This document shows positions 59,959 to 64,000 of a DNA stretch of 64,000 nt, in pieces. The position numbers and the translations under genes were made by a program. How positions within the stretch are numbered: position 1 is the first letter of the stretch; each line of letters opens with the position of its first letter. Under the pieces are notes generated by a model that saw nothing but the letters and a program-made list of their open reading frames with translations, had not been told where the DNA came from and made no database searches. The DNA is from Abelmoschus esculentus. Its lineage: Eukaryota > Streptophyta > Magnoliopsida > Malvales > Malvaceae. Where the stretch lies: the NCBI GenBank assembly GCA_035048815.1, contig JAUCBN010000023.1, positions 7,385,501-7,449,500 on the forward strand. The letters run 5' to 3'.

Positions 59959-60507
59959 CTAGGGTTGTAAATGAGACGAGACAGATCGCGAGTTACTCGA
60001 ACTCGATTCGATTAAAGTTTGATCAAAATTTGATTTGATTGGACTTGACTCGAGCTCCTAGCTACATGATACTCAATTCGAAAAGCTCACAAGATACTTG
60101 AAAACATAAATATATTATTTTTTTATTTTTTGTAATTTAAAATCTAGATATCTAAACATAAAACCCTAAAACCTAAACCTTAAACATAAGTCTTAAACCT
60201 TAAATTAATATATTAAAACCTAAAATAACACGTTTGAGTTTATACAACTTGTGTATCATTTTTTTCCCATTAGGCTTTAAATGAGACGTGAGAGATAAGA
60301 GTTACTCGAGTCTAACACGGTTAAAGATCGGTCAATACATAGCTCGATTAGGTTCGAAAAAAGCTCGAACTCGACTCAAGTTCTTAACGAGCCAAAATTT
60401 TTCAGCCTCGTTTAAAATTGTTTAAACTTGAACTCGACTCAAAATTTTAATGAGTCGAACCGAGCTTAACCCTACTCGAATTCGACTCGACTCGTTTACA
60501 CCCCTAG
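59959..60507. mobile_element. Inverted-repeat element R3, about 550 bp
   Basis: The ends are CTAGGGTTGTAAATGAGACG and, inverted, CTAGGGGTGTAAACGAGTCG. An internal near-copy of the end occurs near 60274 (TTTAAATGAGACGTGAGAG). It is rich in CTCGAACTCGA motifs and also holds CCCTAAA-like units near 60160. It has no coding capacity. The target duplication is not evident, so the superfamily stays open. Confidence 0.65.
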
Positions 60508-62167
60508 ACACCGCACGAACAAAATGGGAATTACCTCCCATGACCATGGCAGATCACGTGACTGACATCCCATTCATTTTAACCGAATTTTATGGCCCTG
60601 CTCGACTCCAAGGCGCTACCCGACGAAGGATATGGGATGGGTCGGTGGCCCACATGACTACACACGTGGGCACAAAAGCAGGTAAATACTACATAAATCA
60701 TTAGTTAGAACTTATCTTTTTACTGTTGAGATGATTTATAATTAAAAATTAAAAAATTTAAAATTATATTATTTTTAAAATTATATTAAAAATTTTAAAT
60801 TTATTTAAATTATAATTATTTTAGTTTTATAATATAAAAATAAATATTCTATATGTTTAATGATAAAAATAATTAGAAACATTATATTATTGATAAAGAT
60901 ATAAAAATATATTTTAAAAATTTTAATTAAGAAATTTTAAATATAATCTTATAAAATTAATTATTTAAAATATTTAATATAATCATAATTGAATTTTAAT
61001 TTTTATTCAAAAATTAATAATACAACACGTAAAAATACTAAATTTGCCAAAAATAAATAAAAAATATGGCATGATGTCAGCCTAACGTCAAGGATGACAT
61101 GTATACCCGTATTTATTTGTAGCCCGAACCATGAGATCCGCCCATTGCCACGTGTTCGAAGTTGCGACCGATCCATAAAATATGGGTCCTAATTGCACCT
61201 TTCTAATGAGGCGCCTCTCTCTTTCAAAAGAAAAATAATGAGGCGCCTCTCGGAACATATAATATAGTAGGTTTATCATTTTTATGATTTTATTAATTTC
61301 TCGAGATTAATTTTATATAGATTATTAAATAAATAGAAAATAAGATTTATAGTTTATAAAAAAAATAAATTAAAATTATTATAATATTTAAGATAACTGA
61401 GGTTCAAATAATTATTAGATAAGATCGTAAATAACATGATAAGTTATATTTATTTAATATTTTATTTAAACGAGAAATTATTATACAATTTTAACTCATC
61501 TCCTCATACATGGTCTCATCCAATAAAATTTATCTATTTAATGATATATATAAAAAGTAAAATTTACCTTAAAAATATGAAAAAAATATTATTAAATAAG
61601 ACCATAAATAACGTGATTAGTTAAACTTATTTAATAATTTTTTATTTAAACGTATAGTATTATTTTTTACTTAATTATATACAAAAATTTAAGGTCGTAA
61701 TGGAATTGATTAAAAACTTAAATAATGAGAGGTCTGAGCTCATATTTATCATAATTTTTTATTTTATTTAACTCGAATTATTTAAAATTTATTATAAATA
61801 TTTAAGTTTAAACTTGATTAATTGTTCGAGATTGATTTGATTAAGTTTATTTATATAATTTAAATAAAAAATCAGATTGGGTTTTCAGCGTAGATACTAA
61901 GGGAGAAAGTACAAATTTAATAAAGAAATAGTATAAATATATTATAAATAAAAAGTTTGATAAGGTTTGTGGATTAAGATATTAAAATTTAATAAGCCCA
62001 TTATCACACCGAAGTTAGGCCTAAATTTAAATTATTGGACCGTAAAGCCCAAACAAAATTTCCCAAATTCAAGAAATTTGCACAGTGAGGAACCCTAGCA
62101 TTGTCTCTCCCAAAAACTCCATTTTCATTTCCAATTTCCACTTATTTTAATAGTAATAACAATAATA
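60508..62167. other. Intergenic DNA upstream of the MFDR pseudogene
   Basis: Mostly AT-rich. At 61200-61260 a GAGGCGCCTCTC motif occurs twice. The stretch just before 62168 corresponds to the leader of the ancestral gene. Confidence 0.45.
61400..61655. repeat. Short direct repeat, F1-related ends
   Basis: The block ATTAGATAAGATCGTAAATA with ACATGATAAGTTATATTTAT (about 61402-61465) recurs at 61590-61655 as ATTAAATAAGACCATAAATA with ACGTGATTAGTTAAACTTAT. Between them lies an inverted form (GGTCTCATCCAATAAAATTT). It resembles the right arm of the F1 copy in the bHLH intron, so it may be one or two overlapping MITE relics. Confidence 0.4.
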
Positions 62168-62691
62168 ATGGTAGTTTTGGGAGCAAAACAAGTTTTATGG
62201 CGAAGCTTTTCGACTGTTGCTTCTCATCCATTACGTGTCTGCAACGTCGGAAGCGGTCCTGCCGGCTTCTACACTGCCGAAAAGGTACTCAATTTCTCAT
62301 GCTAAGTTAAAAGGATTACGGTTATGCTTATTTGATTTTAGTTTCTTCAATTTTCCTAATTATCAGATATTGAAGACGCATCAAGGATCACAAGTTGACA
62401 TCATTGATCGATTACCTACTCCTTATGGATTGGTTCGCTCTGGCATCGCGCGTGATCATCCCGAAACTATGATCCGTTCAATTTATTTATTCAGTTAGTT
62501 TAGAATATTGTTCTTAGTTAAGCTTATTATTGCTACAATGCTTGCTACAGAATGTGATTAATCAGTTCTCTCGGGTTGCACAAAAGGAAAAGTATTCTTT
62601 TTTCTTGGGGGAATATTGCTCTTGGATCTTCTGTTTCACTGATGGAGCTTCGGGAGCTTTACCACGTTTTAAGATGATAATGTACAGAATG

Positions 62692-62726
<35 letters not shown>

Positions 62727-64000
62727 AGTTTGTAACAGAGTTAATGAATAGTGGATTTAATCCAACAGGATGTGCTTGCTTATGGTGACGAAAGTGACAG
62801 AGCTCTAGGCAATAGGCATTCCTGGGGAAGTATGTGAATGGAAATTAGAGTTTTCTTGATACAGTTTGGCTTTCTTTCTTTTTAATGATTGTGAATGTGG
62901 CAAATGGTTGTTGCTCGTAATGTTAGATGCAAATCAATTTTTATATAGGATCTAAAAGCAGTGCATTCAGCTAGAGAGTTTGTTTGGTGGTATATTGGGC
63001 ACCCTGATGGAAGAAACCTGGACCCTGGCTTGAAGTGCACGGATACAGCCGTTATCCTTTGTCAGGTATTTTTTCTGTATATTATTATGAAGTTTTCTTA
63101 ATAGCATTATAGCATACTTGGGAAGTTCTTGGTAATTCCTTAGAGACTGCCTATTGCAATGCATTTTTTCTTGAGAAGATGTCTAGAATATGCTATTTGG
63201 CCAGAAATATGAGATGCTGCTAATGTTAACTAAACATTCACTTTAGAATTTTAATTGGAAAAAGAAAATGAAAATTCCATTTTTAAATTGATTGTGTTGG
63301 CCACATTTTGTGTAATTGCCAACGGTGAACTTTGTTTTGAAGTTGGCTGTGGAATTTTTTAAGTTGTGTTCTTAGGATAATTGGTGCAAGTTTTGTGTTG
63401 TCACAATGATCCATTTTTAACACTCCTCTAGTTTGTGATGGATCATGCCATACTTCTGATCATTTCCAATTTCTTACTACATTTCTTCTTAAGTTTATGG
63501 GTTAGTGGGTACAAAATTGTCCTAAAATCTGCAGATTTCTGAGGTGTTTTTATTTTTTTGACAGGTATTAAAGATTTGTATATTCACATAAAGGAAGCAG
63601 ATCTGAAGATAACTGCAGCTGATGACGGGCATCTTACCTTCAAATGCTTGCTGGTTTTTGAAACTAATGTTCATCCTTTTATTTTTAATGCAAAAGAATG
63701 ATAAAAATTGTAAGTATTGTTAGGTCAATTTTGTTGCATCTTAAATACTTATTGTGAAAGGATACTGCTTGTCCTTTTCTTTTGCTCCTTCAGCTTCTAG
63801 TCTTTTCTATTTATGTTTTCTCCATCTCATGCTTTCTGGGAATTTCCCCCCAATATTTGTGCTCATGATCTCATTTTGTAGGTATTGGCTCTGGAAAACA
63901 AATTGCCGTAGGTACCGGACAATTTGAAAATCTTTCTTGTGGGTAGTTTCTTTCCTTTTCATTTATTTTTCCTCCCTAGATATCAAGCAGTCACTTCTAA
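62168..64000 (+). pseudogene. MFDR: Decayed NADPH:adrenodoxin/ferredoxin reductase (MFDR-like)
   Basis: The ancestor is a mitochondrial FAD enzyme passing NADPH electrons to ferredoxin. Exon 1 (62168-62284) has RSFSTVASHPLRVCNVGSGP then AGFYTAEK, the FAD-binding start. Exon 2 (from 62367) has VDIIDRLPTPYGLVRSGIAR; the expected Pro is Arg and the donor after HPET is gone. Exon 3 (from 62551) starts INQFSRVAQKEK, then an extra base in a G run near 62612 shifts the frame. Exon 4 (62769-62830) has LAYGDESDRALG followed by an apparent 7-bp insertion. Exon 5 (62949-63065) reads SAREFVWWYIGHPDGR to AVILCQ. Later scraps are IKDLYIHIKEADLK (63565 on) and KQIAVGTGQFENLSCG (63882-63943). The NADPH-site exon after 63065 is not found. 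It continues past the window. Confidence 0.85.
62693..62723. repeat. (TA)n microsatellite
   Basis: About 30 bp of pure TA repeat inside an intron of the MFDR pseudogene. Confidence 0.95.

Noticed and set aside
60450..60704. 84-codon plus ORF running out of the R3 element
   Set aside because: Begins inside noncoding transposon sequence and shows no recognisable domain.
1..64000. CRISPR arrays, rRNA or tRNA genes, bacterial-type operons, organellar DNA insertions
   Set aside because: Looked for by eye; no regularly spaced identical repeats, no cloverleaf with intact arms, no recognisable organellar genes. A tRNAscan or organelle alignment could still find short pieces.

Overview
This is nuclear DNA from a flowering plant, a eudicot. 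It is AT-rich, has spliced genes with short introns, and carries plant-only families (OVATE, PRONE RopGEF, TRM/LONGIFOLIA, CDKF, PRORP) among dense plant transposon debris. The repeats, including clusters of GTATCGATAC palindromes and TCGAGTCGAG-rich dispersed elements, remind me of Malvaceae (cotton group). That placement is recalled resemblance, not a search result.

Layout. 1-0.6 kb: 5' end of a Ty1/copia element on the minus strand. 3.1-9.9 kb: two OVATE family genes on the minus strand, an OFP17-like gene and an OFP7/8-like gene, with MITEs and a LINE remnant between and around them. 10-21 kb: a gene-free stretch of MITEs, LTR fragments and unassigned AT-rich DNA. 21.4-24.3 kb: a TRM/LONGIFOLIA-like gene (-). 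29.0-31.2 kb: a PRONE RopGEF (+). 32.5-35.7 kb: PRORP1, organellar protein-only RNase P (-). 37-38 kb: LINE remnant. 38.4-45.2 kb: a tesmin/TSO1-like CXC (TCX) gene (-) with a different DNA transposon in each of four introns. 46.4-46.9 kb: another LINE remnant. 47.1-49.6 kb: a CDKF;1-like kinase with two frameshifts (-). 49.9-51.2 kb: a complete non-autonomous CACTA transposon. 52.6-55.1 kb: an atypical bHLH gene (-). 55-62 kb: AT-rich DNA with two inverted-repeat elements. 62.2 kb to the end: a decayed copy of the mitochondrial ferredoxin/adrenodoxin reductase gene MFDR (+).

The intact genes do not form a pathway: growth and cytoskeleton regulators (OFPs, TRM, RopGEF), a tRNA 5'-processing enzyme, and two transcription regulators. 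I rebuilt gene models by hand from reading frame and splice-site consensus; five multi-exon models keep frame end to end. The two broken housekeeping copies (CDKF, MFDR) would fit loss of duplicate genes after polyploidy, which is inference.

The most interesting signals are two probable GC-AG introns (PRORP1 intron 1, TCX intron 7), a MULE-type MITE whose 10-bp target duplication overlaps the 5' splice site of TCX intron 5, the CACTA element with palindromic subterminal arrays next to the CDKF pseudogene, and a fold-back MITE family with at least five copies. I found no convincing wholly new biological system, no tRNA or rRNA gene and no CRISPR.
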